Shown: positions 35,605 through 47,580 of the stretch, in pieces
Position numbering within the stretch: the first letter of the stretch is position 1
Layout of the letters: the number at the start of each line of letters is the position of its first letter
Assembly (NCBI RefSeq): GCF_037975245.1
Contig: NC_092577.1
Coordinates: 31,688,398-31,752,397, forward strand
DNA: 64,000 nt
Reading direction: 5' to 3'
Source of the DNA: Apostichopus japonicus
Lineage: Eukaryota; Echinodermata; Holothuroidea; Aspidochirotida; Stichopodidae
Notes under the pieces: model-generated
Databases searched by the model: none
What the model was told of the DNA's origin: nothing
Seen by the model: only the letters and a program-made list of their open reading frames with translations
Program-made: the position numbers and the translations under genes

Positions 35605-36190
35605 AATTTTTTTCAAATTTTGTAAGTAAAATTGTAAACTTTATGACATGTATGATGTCTTTCCAGAGTTCCACAAAATCACAACTAAATTAAAGCAACA
35701 TAAACTGTTTAGCTTCAAACTTTAAAGAGCTCAATGTATTTACCTAGATAGTTGGCCTAAATGTAATTTATCTTAGGCTGAAGAAATTTTTGAAATTTGG
35801 TAAGTAAAATTGTAAACTTTATGACATGTATGATGTCTTTCCAGAGTTCCACAAAATCACAACCAAATTAAAGCAACATATACTGTTTAGCTTCAAACTT
35901 CAAAGGGCTCAAAGAATAATCGGAAAAAATGTATTTACTTACCCCCTGTAGATAGTTGGCCTAAATGTAATTTATCTTAGGCTGAAGAAACTTTTCAAAT
36001 TTTGTAAGTAACATTGTAAACTTTATGAAATGAATATATTATGTCTTTTCAGAGTTCCACAAAATCACAACCAAATTATAGCAACATATGCTGTTTAGCT
36101 TCAAACTTCAAAGGTCTCAAAGAATAATCGGAAAAAATGTATTTACTTAGATAGTTGGCCTAAATGTAATTTATCTTAGGCTGAAGACCA
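35605..36190 (+). repeat. Tandem repeat, three units of 178-204 bp
   Basis: GTAAGTAA(A/C)ATTGTAAACTT begins at 35622, 35800 and 36004. Each unit continues GTCTTTYCAGAGTTCCACAA, AATCACAACYAAATTA and TTGGCCTAAATGTAATTTAT. Units 2 and 3 share 'AAAGAATAATCGGAAAAAAT', absent from unit 1. Not coding. Confidence 0.9.
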
Positions 36191-37608
36191 ACAAACCTGA
36201 TTTTGTTTGGCAATTTCATTTTAACCTTATTTATCTGTCCTGTCAGAGTTTTGGCATGCTGTAGATATTTGCTTTAATTGACTCACTTTAAATCTGCCTT
36301 ACTGTACTGTCGACTGTACTGTACATGCAGCACTACTGTATTATATGCATTCTGATCTATGTGGCTTAATTAATACAGCACAAGACCCCCGTAACTAAAT
36401 ATTGTCTTCCGTATTAATATCTTTAAACCAGTATGAGTTTTTTGGATAAATTATGTAACTTTGTGTTAAGATTATTACCTACTAGTCTTTTAAGCCATGC
36501 TCTTTCAACTCAACGTGTAAATGTATGGTCGCATGTTAGTAATTAATTACTAGTTTTCCGAACATGCTATAAAAACAGAAATTTTTTCCCAGAGATGGTG
36601 TTAAATTGTCGGACATCTCCTCACCGTGTGAACCTTGAACCTTTGTGTGTGTGTCTCTGCAAGCCTGTGAGCAAGAGGTGCAAGATTTCAAGACTGGACA
36701 GGGTGTTATAAAACTCACCATTGGCAATGAACTTTTACAGATCTGTAATTTTTACACCTGCCAAATAGCCTCTTACTTGAACAATTTTGAATTTTGAAGT
36801 ATTGTTCATTGTTTAAAGAAAAAAACAACACCTGTGAAGTGCTTGTCAAAATACTGTTGGTCTCAAATGCTGTCGGTTTCTTCACCTTGATGGACTGTAA
36901 ACCCATTTTATTGTACGCCGTATGAACCGCAGTTTTGATGAAATCACTAATCAAATTTGCAGATCGTTAGGAAGTCACGTTATCAGTTGGTAGTCCTACA
37001 AAATTCCTGGCATGTAAAGCCAGGATAAAGCTACTCTGTAATTAAGTTGTAGGAAAGTTGTCACAATTATTTCCTGTTTGGAAGCATCTGCTCTTCTACC
37101 GGCAAGTTTTTTGGCCTTCTTTTTTTCCCCCTTGTTTTTTTCTTTCTAATCTTATCGTTATCTTGCTTCTCAAGGAAATGGGAAGGATGCCATTTTCACT
37201 CATTTTGTTGGTCTATAGAGGCTGGAAATTTACCAGCCATATCTAGTACTTACTTTAACATAGATCTGGCCTGCCTGTGATAGATCAACATTCCTTTAAA
37301 GCATTTGATGATGTGAACAAAATCCATTTCACAGAAGTGTGGCTTGGTTAACAGTTCATCCAGCGGATTGTTATTCCACTCCCTCTAAACTCTGTGAGAG
37401 CCACTCAAGCATAGACAAGCTATCTACGTTTTTTAAGGACATACTAAAGGACAGTAGAATTCAGTCAACTTTATAGATGTTATTGTATTTTCTAGGCTTT
37501 TCAAGATTCCAAAATATTGTGCACCACAGAAGGATTATTTGTGTTGTAAAGTAGATGTCTAGTACAGGTACAGTCTGTAAATATATTTTCCTTGCTGTGT
37601 TTTTGCAG

Positions 37609-37717
37609 GAACCATATCAGCTTACTGACAGTATTTTGTGGCGAGGAAAATTCAAAGGAGAACGTGATGAAATTGTGAAAGCAGTCTCGTTCGAAATCAC
37701 TGGTGGAACTAAACTTT
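37609..37717 (+). CDS. Candidate coding or leader exon, unknown gene
   Basis: It is bounded by a strong acceptor (CTTGCTGTGTTTTTGCAG) and a strong donor (CTTT|GTAAGT). One frame is open over all 36 codons, starting EPYQLTDSILWRGKFKGERD, and leaves in phase 1. The composition (Glu, Lys, Asp, Arg, aromatic residues) looks protein-like. The frame joins in phase to the exon-like segment 57796-57901. I do not recognise the protein. It may be an exon of an unidentified gene or a 5' leader exon of the SLCO gene 20 kb downstream. Confidence 0.35.
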
Positions 37718-38273
37718 GTAAGTAGTGGGATTTAAAAAGGTAAACTAACAGTTCACAAGCATTTTCGTCATCAGATGCAACAAATTGTTAGGTTACTTTA
37801 CAGTGCATGGTTATATATTCTTAACAGTTTGCACATTCAGTGAACAGATATTTATACTGTATAAGCAGGAACATGCACACCTTGTGCAAGAGTTTGGTCT
37901 GTGACGCCGTCACGAAACATTTCCTTCAAAATAACTTTTATGTATCCTCCCAACTATTTTTTATATACTTTTATTTATTCTCTAACTCAAATTTCTAAAT
38001 GAAAGCCTTTTGACAGATGTAATTAGAGTTCTGTTAAGTTTGAAACTTTCTGTCCTGTTCCATCATCAATCGTGTGCTTCAAATGTTTGTTGACATTCAG
38101 TATTAATTACTGTGTCAACAGTAAACTTAATATTGTAAACAGTTTACATTGGTTTCTGTTAATTAAATCTTTTAATATCCTGTATGCGTGCGTGTGTTCA
38201 ACAAGAACCAATGTTAAATAAGGAAGTGAACTACAGTATAACCAATCCTTTTCTAGTTTTACATGTATTAACT

Positions 38274-38370
38274 GCGTTCCTGGCTTACCTGTCTTCCTAC
38301 AACCTTTAGATGCACTCTCGTTCTACCGTGCCTAGAATGAACTGGTAACCTTTTGACACTGTGCCCCCTT
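38274..38370 (+). repeat. Family B repeat copy
   Basis: 'GCGTTCCTGGCTTACCTGTC', 'CTCGTTCTACCGTGCCTAGA' and 'GGTAACCTTTTGACACTGTG' align with the family left arm and core. Confidence 0.7.
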
Positions 38371-38749
38371 GATGTATTTATGACAAACAGACTGCAATAC
38401 ATAATTTTAAACCTTGTACAGTAATAAAAAAATAACAGAGAAGAAGGGAAAAACTCCCATTTAAGCAAGCTAATAAACGGCAGGCTAAAGAACTTTAAGA
38501 GACAATGATGAGAACCTTGCACTCCGATAGTACTGCTTAATTGTACTCACTACTCAGAGATGATATTAAAGTTCCCCCTCCACTTATAGCACCCATTCCA
38601 ACCCCCCCTCCCCCACCTCCTAGCTATTAGCCTACTACAATGCTTTATATGGACGATGAAACATTGAAACTATCCTTGTGGTTGTTTCAGGGAAATTCAG
38701 TATATTTCTGGTAAAAACCATCCGGTTAGGTTGCTGTCAGTTTACATCT

Positions 38750-38892
38750 TCTTGGACTTAGTAAAAAAAAGTACCATCTTGTTTTTCTGTTTGGACAACC
38801 TTGGGACTTTGGTAAAATATCATCTTGGATTTCTGTTTGGACAACCTTGGACTTTGTAAAATACAGTCCGTTTTTCTTCTGTTTGGACAAAC
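38750..38892 (+). repeat. Tandem repeat, three units of about 55-60 bp
   Basis: TTTTTCTGTTTGGACAA (38780 region), ATTTCTGTTTGGACAACCTT and TTCTTCTGTTTGGACAA each follow a GGACTTNGTAAAA block. Confidence 0.8.
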
Positions 38893-38999
38893 GCAGTGTA
38901 CCAGTCGTCTACTTTAAATCCATGTACTGTACGACTGTCTGTCGAACGACCAATAACCGAGGCAACCCTAATATTGCAGTACCATGGAGTTTATATACC

Positions 39000-41340
39000 C
39001 TGAATCACCGATCTACGTAGCTCATTTTATTACGGTGGGTACATATAATTAAAATACCAAACTCGACACGATCTGAGAATCCAAAGAACCATATCTTGTT
39101 TGGTGTGTTAGGTGGAATCAACCTAGTCATAATTTACTTCCTTCAATCATGACCACAATACCTTATTTGCTTATTGAGTTTCCCCCATTTGGTATCGAAG
39201 CATGAAACCACCAAACAATCAATTGAGTAATTTAATATTATTAACGGACTGCGTAATCGGTTGGAACAGTGCCTCACTTTATCCTGAATTGCTTGTTGAA
39301 TTGGTAAGTACTTCATGTACAGGTACATGTTAATCGTATCCTTGATAGAATCTGGTTAATTATTCAGATGATGGCAGCTTTCCCTTGGCTATAATTTCCT
39401 TGTACATGCTACTCAAATCTTGTACTGTGATTCAATTGAATTGCATTGCAATTGTTTGATGTGACTTAGGCCTTTCACATTATTAACATGTACAGATGGG
39501 TGCAAATTGTACTGCGGCAGTTAAAGTGACTCCGAAAGCATCATAATGGTGTAGTGGTTGTCATCGACGGAGAAGGATCCCATTGGACGAGATTGGCACT
39601 GGGGAGGTAAAGTAGGAACCCTTATACACCCATCCAAGTTCCTATAATCGTTCTACAATTCTGTGAATGTGGTCCAATTCCTTGGTTTCTTAGCCTAATA
39701 AGAAACACTGAATCATGATTATTGTGCAAGAAAAAGTTTGTTTTTAAAAGTTTATGTACATGTACAGTAGCAGTTTTGAAGACTCTAAGGTACAGTAGCA
39801 TGCGCCCATTGAAATCCCCATTGACTTACACACTAAAGTAATGTGGTCTCTAAGTCTAGATAGAAGTTTTCACTAGCTAAACGCTCCCCATCACCGGATA
39901 GCTGATAAGTTGGTCGTTCATGGCACCATCAATTTTTCGTACCGTGACTGCACAGTTTTTTGGCTATCTGAGCCAGAAGTTTTTGTCACTTGTACACAAA
40001 CCTATTCACTCAGTAGTAAACAATTTTCCTACGCTTCTCCTGGGAGGCCTAAAGGGGTCTAAAATTGCCTCAATTGACACAATTTTCTCACCACATGTAC
40101 TTCCATTCATGCTACTGTATTCAACATGCAAGCCACAAAAAACTAGATCATGATTGACATGCAGGTCAAAAAGATGTTCTCCTGCTGCTTTTTGGCACTT
40201 TTCCTGAAGGAAAGCAATTGAGCGGATGGATATAGACTCTAATAGGAGTATGCCACCTTAAACCTTTGCCTAAATATAAAGTTCTGTAACCGTGGTTACT
40301 AAACTGGCTAACTTATGAATAAAAAAAACTGCTTCACATCTTTGCAATTTTAGAGCAATTGGCCCCTTTTCCTTGGCATTTGTTTGATTTGATATAGGAC
40401 CAATTATTCCCTGGCATGGAAAAATCCAGTTCTAATAGTATACAACAGAAACTGGCAATATTATTTTAATTTTGGTGATAAGTAGGTTTGATGATATTTG
40501 CAAGAACCTAGCAGCAAAATACAAAGAGCTGCATTAAATTAAAAGACTTTGCAAATTGTACTAACAGAGGAAATCAAGAAATATGTACAGTACTAGTACT
40601 ACATACCTGTACATCTTTTTGCACAAATTTTGTCACAACAAAACGTGCTGATGTAAACATTGTTATCTCTAAAACTGCTTCCAAACTGCGTTTTCATAAT
40701 ATTTATTGTGATGGGACCTTGAAACCTGTTGCAGGAGTTGTCCAATCGTTGCATTCAAACTGACCTATGGTATCTGCCAGTATCTGGTACATTGCATTCA
40801 ACACCTCTGCGATCGATAAATATACAGCATAATAGCCCAAAGCGCGTATTTTCCAAATGTGTCAAAATTCACGCAAAGCTACAAAAAGCACCCGAAACAA
40901 AGGTCTCTGCAGGTAGTTGAATTTTAAGTGCTACGTACTGCATGTAATTACTTTAAAAATTTCTTTCACTGAAATAATCACTTATCACTTCAATTGTGGA
41001 AGGGAAATATTCTGAGCACTATTGACATTGTGTTTAAATACTAAGGGCATAGCTTGTTTACTACAGCTACAGTACGTAGTACATGTGAATTACTCCAGAT
41101 AGATTCAAATTGGCTCGTTGTGTTTTCGACTCAAAATCTTTTAATCATGCAATAACAAAATGTACGTTGTTTGGACTGATATTTAAGAACATGATTCCTT
41201 CTTTCAGACCAGATGAGATTCATCAACAAGTCTACTGTATAAGCGTATAAAGCCTGCAGTAGGATATTAAACACAAATTTTCTAGTAGGTTTGACTAATT
41301 AAATTAAAGAGCTAATTTTGAATGTTCTCTGCAAGTATGT
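39000..41340. other. Intergenic, no gene seen
   Basis: AT-rich sequence; frames stay under 80 codons and no recognised element is present. Confidence 0.45.
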
Positions 41341-41351
41341 GTTATTAATTA

Positions 41352-41652
41352 TTATACAACACCTAATTATATTCCGGCCATTTGATTGGTCAATTGCTCG
41401 TTGATTGCATGCAAAATCCACTCTATTCCACTCTTTGAAATAGAACCATGGGTTATGCTTTTTTGATAGCACTTTTTTCAATGGTAAGAGAGCAGAGAAA
41501 CCTGTCTGTACAAAACAATCTATTGCATGAGTGCATTTCACATCCAATTTTATCCAAATTTGAAGGTGTTGTATAAAACAAATAATGAATGGTTTCCATT
41601 CGTGCAATAGTGCAAATATTTCATTCGTTGAAAGATGGAAACCATTCATTAT
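41352..41652 (-). repeat. Palindromic repeat with long hairpin
   Basis: Two nested inverted pairs are visible: TTATACAACACC (41352-41363) with GGTGTTGTATAA (41565-41576), and an 18-bp perfect pair ATAATGAATGGTTTCCAT (41582-41599) with ATGGAAACCATTCATTAT (41635-41652). The 116-codon reverse-strand frame across it is not recognised as a protein. It is probably a non-autonomous mobile element. Confidence 0.55.
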
Positions 41653-41849
41653 GTGTATACCGTTTAATACTGTACAAGACTAATAAATATTGTCAGCTGA
41701 CAGCGTCATTTTGGAACAGAAGAAATACTAAAAAATAATAGTATACAGTTCCTCATGTTTCATGATGAAACATTCATACAGAGAAATGAATCATATCTCA
41801 CAAGAGTTCCAAAGGGTGAACATAACCCACTGCACATGTACTTTTGTGG

Positions 41850-41925
41850 ACGCTAACCTGTCTCCTTAGAACATCAGCACTCTCGATCTACCATGCCTAC
41901 GTAGAGTGAACTGGTAACCTTTTTG
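41850..41925 (+). repeat. Family B repeat, partial copy
   Basis: 'CTAACCTGTCTCCTTAGAAC', 'ACTCTCGATCTACCATGCCT' and 'GAACTGGTAACCTTTTT' match the family core. Confidence 0.55.
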
Positions 41926-41999
41926 GTTTCGATGATAATCGTAACCTTTGCATTCATGATGGCCTGTGTGTGTGTTCGAGTGTGTTTGTGATGCCAATC

Positions 42000-42294
42000 T
42001 GGTAAACATGATATCTCAAGAAGGGTAGTTCAGAACAATTTCATATTTGGTGTGTAGAAGTATCACATTAAGTACAAGAAGCCTTTTGTTTTTGGTGGAG
42101 GTCAGAGGTCATTTGGTTCACCAGGGATCAAATTGTGAAAACCTTGTAATCATGATATCTCAATACTGGAAGCTTGGGCCAACCTCTAATTTAGTTTGTA
42201 GATGTACCACATTGAGTTTAAGAAGCCTATTGTTTTTTTGGAAGTTAAAGGTTATTTGGGTCACCAGGGGTCAAATCGTCAAACCCTTACATTT
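42000..42294 (+). repeat. Tandem duplication, two units of about 147 bp
   Basis: CATGATATCTCAA recurs at 42008 and 42154; each is followed by T(G/T)TGTAGA(A/T)GTA(T/C)CACATT, AGAAGCC(T/A)(T/A)TTGTTTTT and TCACCAGGG(A/G)TCAAAT. The frames here (42047-42385 and 42202-42429) come from the duplication and are not genes. Confidence 0.85.
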
Positions 42295-42924
42295 GTACAC
42301 CCTCACTATACATTACGTCAGATTCATGAAGAAAACTGCTCATGTTACATCATCGAAACTACAATGCATTTTGCATTATGGTTAGTGAGGTGCGCCCTCT
42401 ATGACATGGACTTCCCTTCTCATTCTTAAGTTCAACACGACCAAACATACTGTGTACTAGCATGACTGTGATTTTGCATTCAAAGCACTTGGCTATAGAT
42501 GATCTCTATCAAAGTGCCCTAGTTTTCAGCATTTTGTACCTTAAAAAATATATATCCATTGCACTTCTTTATATTAACCTTTGCATGATTATACATGATC
42601 AAGGGAAGCTTCATTTGGTCTCGAGTAAACTGGCTTGCACAGCGATTATTCTTCTAAAGGCAATGGAGTGCTTTGGAAAGGAGTTCATGGTTCAAACTGT
42701 TTTCATACAGTCTAACATATTTGAAATATTTATATATAATGGTGTTTTTACAAGTGAACAAAACAAGTACTTAAATCAGTCATGCAATAAGTTCAAAAGC
42801 ACACTTATTCAGGTTTGATAAAGGTTTGTCAACAATCTGAATATTTGTCAAAGCTAAATATATGCAATGGTGGTATTATTGTTCAGGGACTGACTTGACG
42901 TGTATTCTTTTGCTTCAATGACAG

Positions 42925-42974
42925 AAATTCTACACAGTGAAACAATTTAAACAAATGTTCAGGGATTTACGCAG
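42925..42974 (+). other. Possible microexon, 50 bp
   Basis: The acceptor TTCAATGACAG and a strong donor GCAG|GTAAGA bound an open frame KFYTVKQFKQMFRDLR. It does not join in frame to 37609-37717. At this length chance is a fair explanation. Confidence 0.15.
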
Positions 42975-43036
42975 GTAAGATGGAATGTTTCAATTTTGTA
43001 ATGTAACAAAATGCCTGGTGAGAACTTGACTATGGC

Positions 43037-43550
43037 CATAGGTGTAGGAGGTGGGTGGGGGGGGGGGCTGCAGCCCCCCAACCAAATATTTTTATGAAAA
43101 TTTGGGCAATATGCTGATAATTTTTCGGGCACCTACTGAAAGCAAAATAAATTGCAATGATGTAGCTAAAGGAAATGAATAGTTTAAAAAAATCTCCTTG
43201 GTACAGTAATTAAATTGAACTTGTAAGCTTGCCCGAATAATTTGCCATTACTAATGTAAAAGAGAGTTTTGACATACAGTAATTGGCCATCCATGCTATT
43301 TCTCAATCTACATAAGACATTTCTTTGTTTACTTTAGCATCCCACAGTATACTGCGCAACTTTCACGGACCGTACGGTACACGATGCCATGCGATGTAAT
43401 AAGCCGATGCATGCCTATAGACCTATGACATGTACTGTACTTTAAGATGTTGAACGCGAGCCGAGGGCACGAAAAATTTTGGTTATATTTTTCGGGCAAG
43501 TCGTTCAGCCCCCCCCCCCCCCCAAAACAAATTGGGCTATTACGTCTATG
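43037..43550 (+). mobile_element. hAT-type miniature element, 514 bp
   Basis: The ends CATAGGTGTAGGAGG and CATAGACGTAATAGCCC (right, reverse strand) are flanked by ACTATGGC (43029-43036) and ACTATAGC (43551-43558), an 8-bp duplication with one change. Just inside are the palindrome GGGGGGGCTGCAGCCCCCC (left) and a long C-run (right). Confidence 0.72.
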
Positions 43551-43559
43551 ACTATAGCC

Positions 43560-46230
43560 AGTTAAAATACATTTATATTTGAAAACACTTGCAAATTGTT
43601 AGCTAGTTGGTAAATTTGGGAAATTTTTCGTCCCATCCACCTGGATCCCAAGCCAACTGGTATGTGTTGTAAAAACTGATATTGTATTTCAATCTTAGAA
43701 AAGTGCCCAGCGAGAACTTAATTTTAGCCAACTGGACAAATAGCTATTTTTGTTATACACGGACGGATTGCAGTTTTTAGCAAGAGGGGTAAACCTGATA
43801 TTTTAGGGGTCTGATTCCACCCATTCCCAATTTACAGTATAAGTCCACTGAGTAAGTTGAGCACTGTACACGCCACGGTGCATATTTGGAAAGTTCAGTT
43901 TATCTGTCCATTCACAATACTGTACACTTTGGTGGTTTCACAGTAAACCTTTGGTGGTGAGTTGAGGTTGTGAAGTTTGTAGGAATTTAGAGCTAGTACA
44001 ATGAACATGGTCATCTGGCGATTATTGTGAAGGGTGTAAAGCCCAAAGTACCGTTTCCTCTTTTGTGATCAGAACTTCAAAAGCAGCCTAGAATCAGGAC
44101 TTCATGTCAGGACTCCTATAATTATCCTGTTTACTGGCAACCTATTGAAATATAAAGTATTGTTTGGTGAGTGAATTCTTTTTGAGCAGATCTCATTATC
44201 TTTTTGAAGGATTTTGTAAGAATCGACCATACTGTATATTATAGCAAGCTGATAACTCAAGGCTAGTTTTGTATTGTTATAAAAGATTCTATGCACAAAC
44301 TGTATAGATACTGGAACAAGTGCTAGCACGCATTGTTGTATATATATTACAGTACTGTTTGTCTGCTGTAGTGCTCTGCATTGAAGCCTCTCAAAACTTT
44401 TAATAGACCTTAACGAAATAAACGCCACCCAATTATCCAGATCGCCCCGAGCAAATTATCCATAGAATGTTTACAATGTTCTCTTTTGTGAAAGATGTAG
44501 ATATATATATATGCGGAAGAAATGGATTCTTTGCTCATGAATATGCATTTTCTGTCAGAACTATACTGTACTCGCACAGTAGTTCTGTACTCCCCTCATA
44601 AATTTTGTATAAATTTGGAAGTAATGCTAGATAATATACTCCTGCTTAGAGCCTTGTACTTGTAGCGTGTGGGTAGTTAAAGGTCTATAGACACCTATAA
44701 AAAACATTGTCCTAATCACTCCAATAGGCAATTTTAGAAATCATGAAAATAGCTGGAACTCCCATCAAGATCCATCAAAGATTGACCATTTTACAAGTCT
44801 TTTCTTAAGTCTAGACTTATTTATGAATAAACATTCACTAATTATGCAAATTGATGACGTCCAGCCTCTGTGGGGGGGACTGTCTAATTTTCTGTCATTT
44901 TATACCTCTGTTTTCACAACCTTTGTTTCAAGGACACTGAACTGAATACAGGTTTGTGGCCTACTTTTAAGGCAAGTTTTTTTAAATATTTTGTTGTCTT
45001 CTTCAAAAAAAAGAACATAACCTTATTCCAATTATCACATGTGGGCTTGTAATTAGGGGTAAACTTGTTAAGGGCAAATAAATTTTGATGAGTGCAACAC
45101 TCCATGTCATAGTTTGCAAACAGTTAATGAGTTTCCCAGGTTTATCAAAACTTCAAATGTGGGGGTACGTATCTTGGAAACCAAAAGACCATTTCGAAAA
45201 AAATTTCAACAGATATTGAGATGAGATTATCACCAACAACAAATGTACGTATATGAGTCTAATTGGCTAGGTGTCCGTGGCACTTACATGTACAGCAACT
45301 TTCAGTGATATAAACAATGTAAATCAAGTTTTACTTCAAATCAAATCCTACAGTACATTAAACTTTGTATAAATTCATTCTTTAATAATAATTTGTGATT
45401 GATAATATTACTCATTCCATGACTCACAGCTGTTGGATATAATGCAAATAAACAATTTTTTTTATGATGTTTAAGTGAACATATTAGGTATTATTCATCC
45501 ACTGGAACTTATATAAAGTTAGACACTGTGCACACCCCTCATTTATACCAGCAAAGTGAATTAAACAAAGACAATAAATCAGACCAATAACTGCGATTGG
45601 CCAACTGGGTGACACTAGAATATATGCAAGGTGCTGGTTGTCAAATGGAGCAAAATTAATGAACAGCACATATTTACCGCTATATGGAACAGCCAGGTCT
45701 GTGTGAAGTCTGTTCGTAATGAAAAGAATATTTGGCAGCAAGCTATACAGTAGTTTACAAACCGGAGTCTAAATACTACAACATGGAGGGCCGATTGTGC
45801 TTCAAGTATTCACATTATATATATTTATATTTCTTTGTTTTACTCTATGGTTCGATATCTGTGAATGTAGGAGAGATAAATCTAGCAGTGTTGATTTTGA
45901 AAATATTGAAGGCTTTCACAGTAGTACAGTATGATAACCTATACACATTTGTTTAATTTTCGTTTAAGAATTATGTTCACATTCTCCTCACAAATACAGT
46001 GTGAAAGGTAAAGAAAAAGGTCTGCATAATTTGAAAACATCTATTGATGTCATTCTGTAACTTAATTCAGAGAATATAATTTTTTGTGTAAATTTTGTGA
46101 AGCAGTTTTGAAGGCGCTGGACTCTCTCGCATGAAATTCAGCGTATACAGTACTTATTATGCAAGGTTCTTACATGTACAAAAACCTAGCTTTATAATCT
46201 GCCGTTTGCATATTCACTCAAAAGTGCAGA
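43560..46230. other. Intergenic, no gene seen
   Basis: AT-rich sequence; no open frame above 110 codons and no recognised similarity. Confidence 0.45.
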
Positions 46231-46235
46231 TGTTG

Positions 46236-46302
46236 ATAGGAGACAGCTTACAGGTAAGTATCGTCACTCGTAAATCACCAAACCAGTAAGGTTTGGGGAT
46301 TA
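46236..46302 (-). repeat. Family B repeat, right end only
   Basis: 'GGAGACAGCTTACAGGTAAG' followed by 'TCGTCACTCGTAAATCACCA' and 'AAACCAGTAAGG'. ACAG|GTAAGT forms a + strand splice donor. Confidence 0.55.
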
Positions 46303-46529
46303 TATAGCAATTTGCTGATTTTGATTAGCATTTTTGGAATATAGGATAAATAAGAGCGGACGTCTGTATCTCCTGGAAAACAAAGGCTTTTCTTAGCTTT
46401 ATGTTGTGGAGGTGGATTTGCTCATCCAAGCATCTCTATGAAGATTTAATGTTACTGTAGTATGGTCTTGCGACTCGTTAATGGATTTCTTATAGTGTGC
46501 AGTGTTCCCGTCTGTCTTCGTTGAAATCA

Positions 46530-46625
46530 TTGCAACTTGTCATTTAGCCTTTGAAGAAGATCCTGCTAGGATCGAAACGTTAGGCCAACTTACTTTTACA
46601 CATTCTCCTACACAGGCTCTCTAGT
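46530..46625 (+). repeat. Repeat with hammerhead-like core, copy 1
   Basis: It aligns with the reverse strand of 57140-57220: 'AACTTGTCATTTAGCCTTTG', 'AAGAAGATCCTGCTAGGATC', 'GAAACGTTAGGCCAACTTAC'. Within it, GATCCT-GCT-AGGATC is a perfect stem followed by GAAAC, and GCCT/AGGC flank the core. Confidence 0.7.
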
Positions 46626-46699
46626 GGATAAGCAGTTTGCTAACAGTTTTATTTTATTTTGAAATCATTGCAAGGGGGACGTGTGGGTAAAACCTTAAG

Positions 46700-47580
46700 C
46701 TACCAGTACGATGTAAAACTTACGACGTTCGCTTGTCTCTTACCATCTCCATGCAACTCTACATATCTGCTCTCTTATCTATATACCTAATGTATAGAGT
46801 GTATAAACTTTTCAGGACTTTCCTCTTTCACTTCCTCCCCAAACCATCCACCGCCCTACCCAGCACCCCCATGCCTCTACCCAACTCTCCTATTCCGCAC
46901 CCCCCACTCGCCCCCCCCCTCCTTCTTTCACCTCGGAGCTCAAACTGTACAAATGTTCCACAAGTAACCTCTCTGATACAGTACCCTCATTTCATGGAGG
47001 CTCTTTTCTATCTCAAGGTACAGTATACTTAGACTTTTTTGCTCCCACAAGCTCATTTGACCGAGGTGAATGTATACTACGGTATCATGTGTCAGATGTT
47101 ATGGTGCACAAAGGTAGTTTTTAGTCCATAATTGTGTTGTCTTCAGCGATATATGAGGTTATTGGGTTATCGAGACACCAGCATGAGAACATAACTCTTG
47201 TTATTAATATCCAAAATGTCAGACAGTCTTGTGACTTTTGCCACAGTTTTTGATTTTATGTTTCCTCCCAAGTACCTGGAATTTTCAAGCAACTTTTAAA
47301 GTTCTGTATTTCACTTCTGCTTTTAAATCTGTTTACACTTCTGAGAATTTTTTGTATAACGAGGACACAAAGACAATTAAAAGCATCATGATCATAAAAA
47401 AAATAAATAACATTTGGAGACGTTTTGCTCTGGAAATTCTCACCTTTGGTCTTAATACTGATCCAATTTTCTCTGTGATAAAAGTTGAGAACGTGATGTT
47501 GATATAATAGTTTCCTATAGACCTACGGTGATGTTTTTCCGTCTAGACAATATGTTTTGCTTTCTGTCAACTTTGTAATT
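46700..47580. other. Intergenic, C-rich tract, no gene seen
   Basis: 46839-46925 is a C-rich stretch (CCCC tracts) with no repeat unit. The 99- and 89-codon frames here are unrecognised. Confidence 0.4.

Noticed and set aside
42047-42429. 112- and 75-codon frames
   Set aside because: They are translations of the 147-bp tandem duplication.
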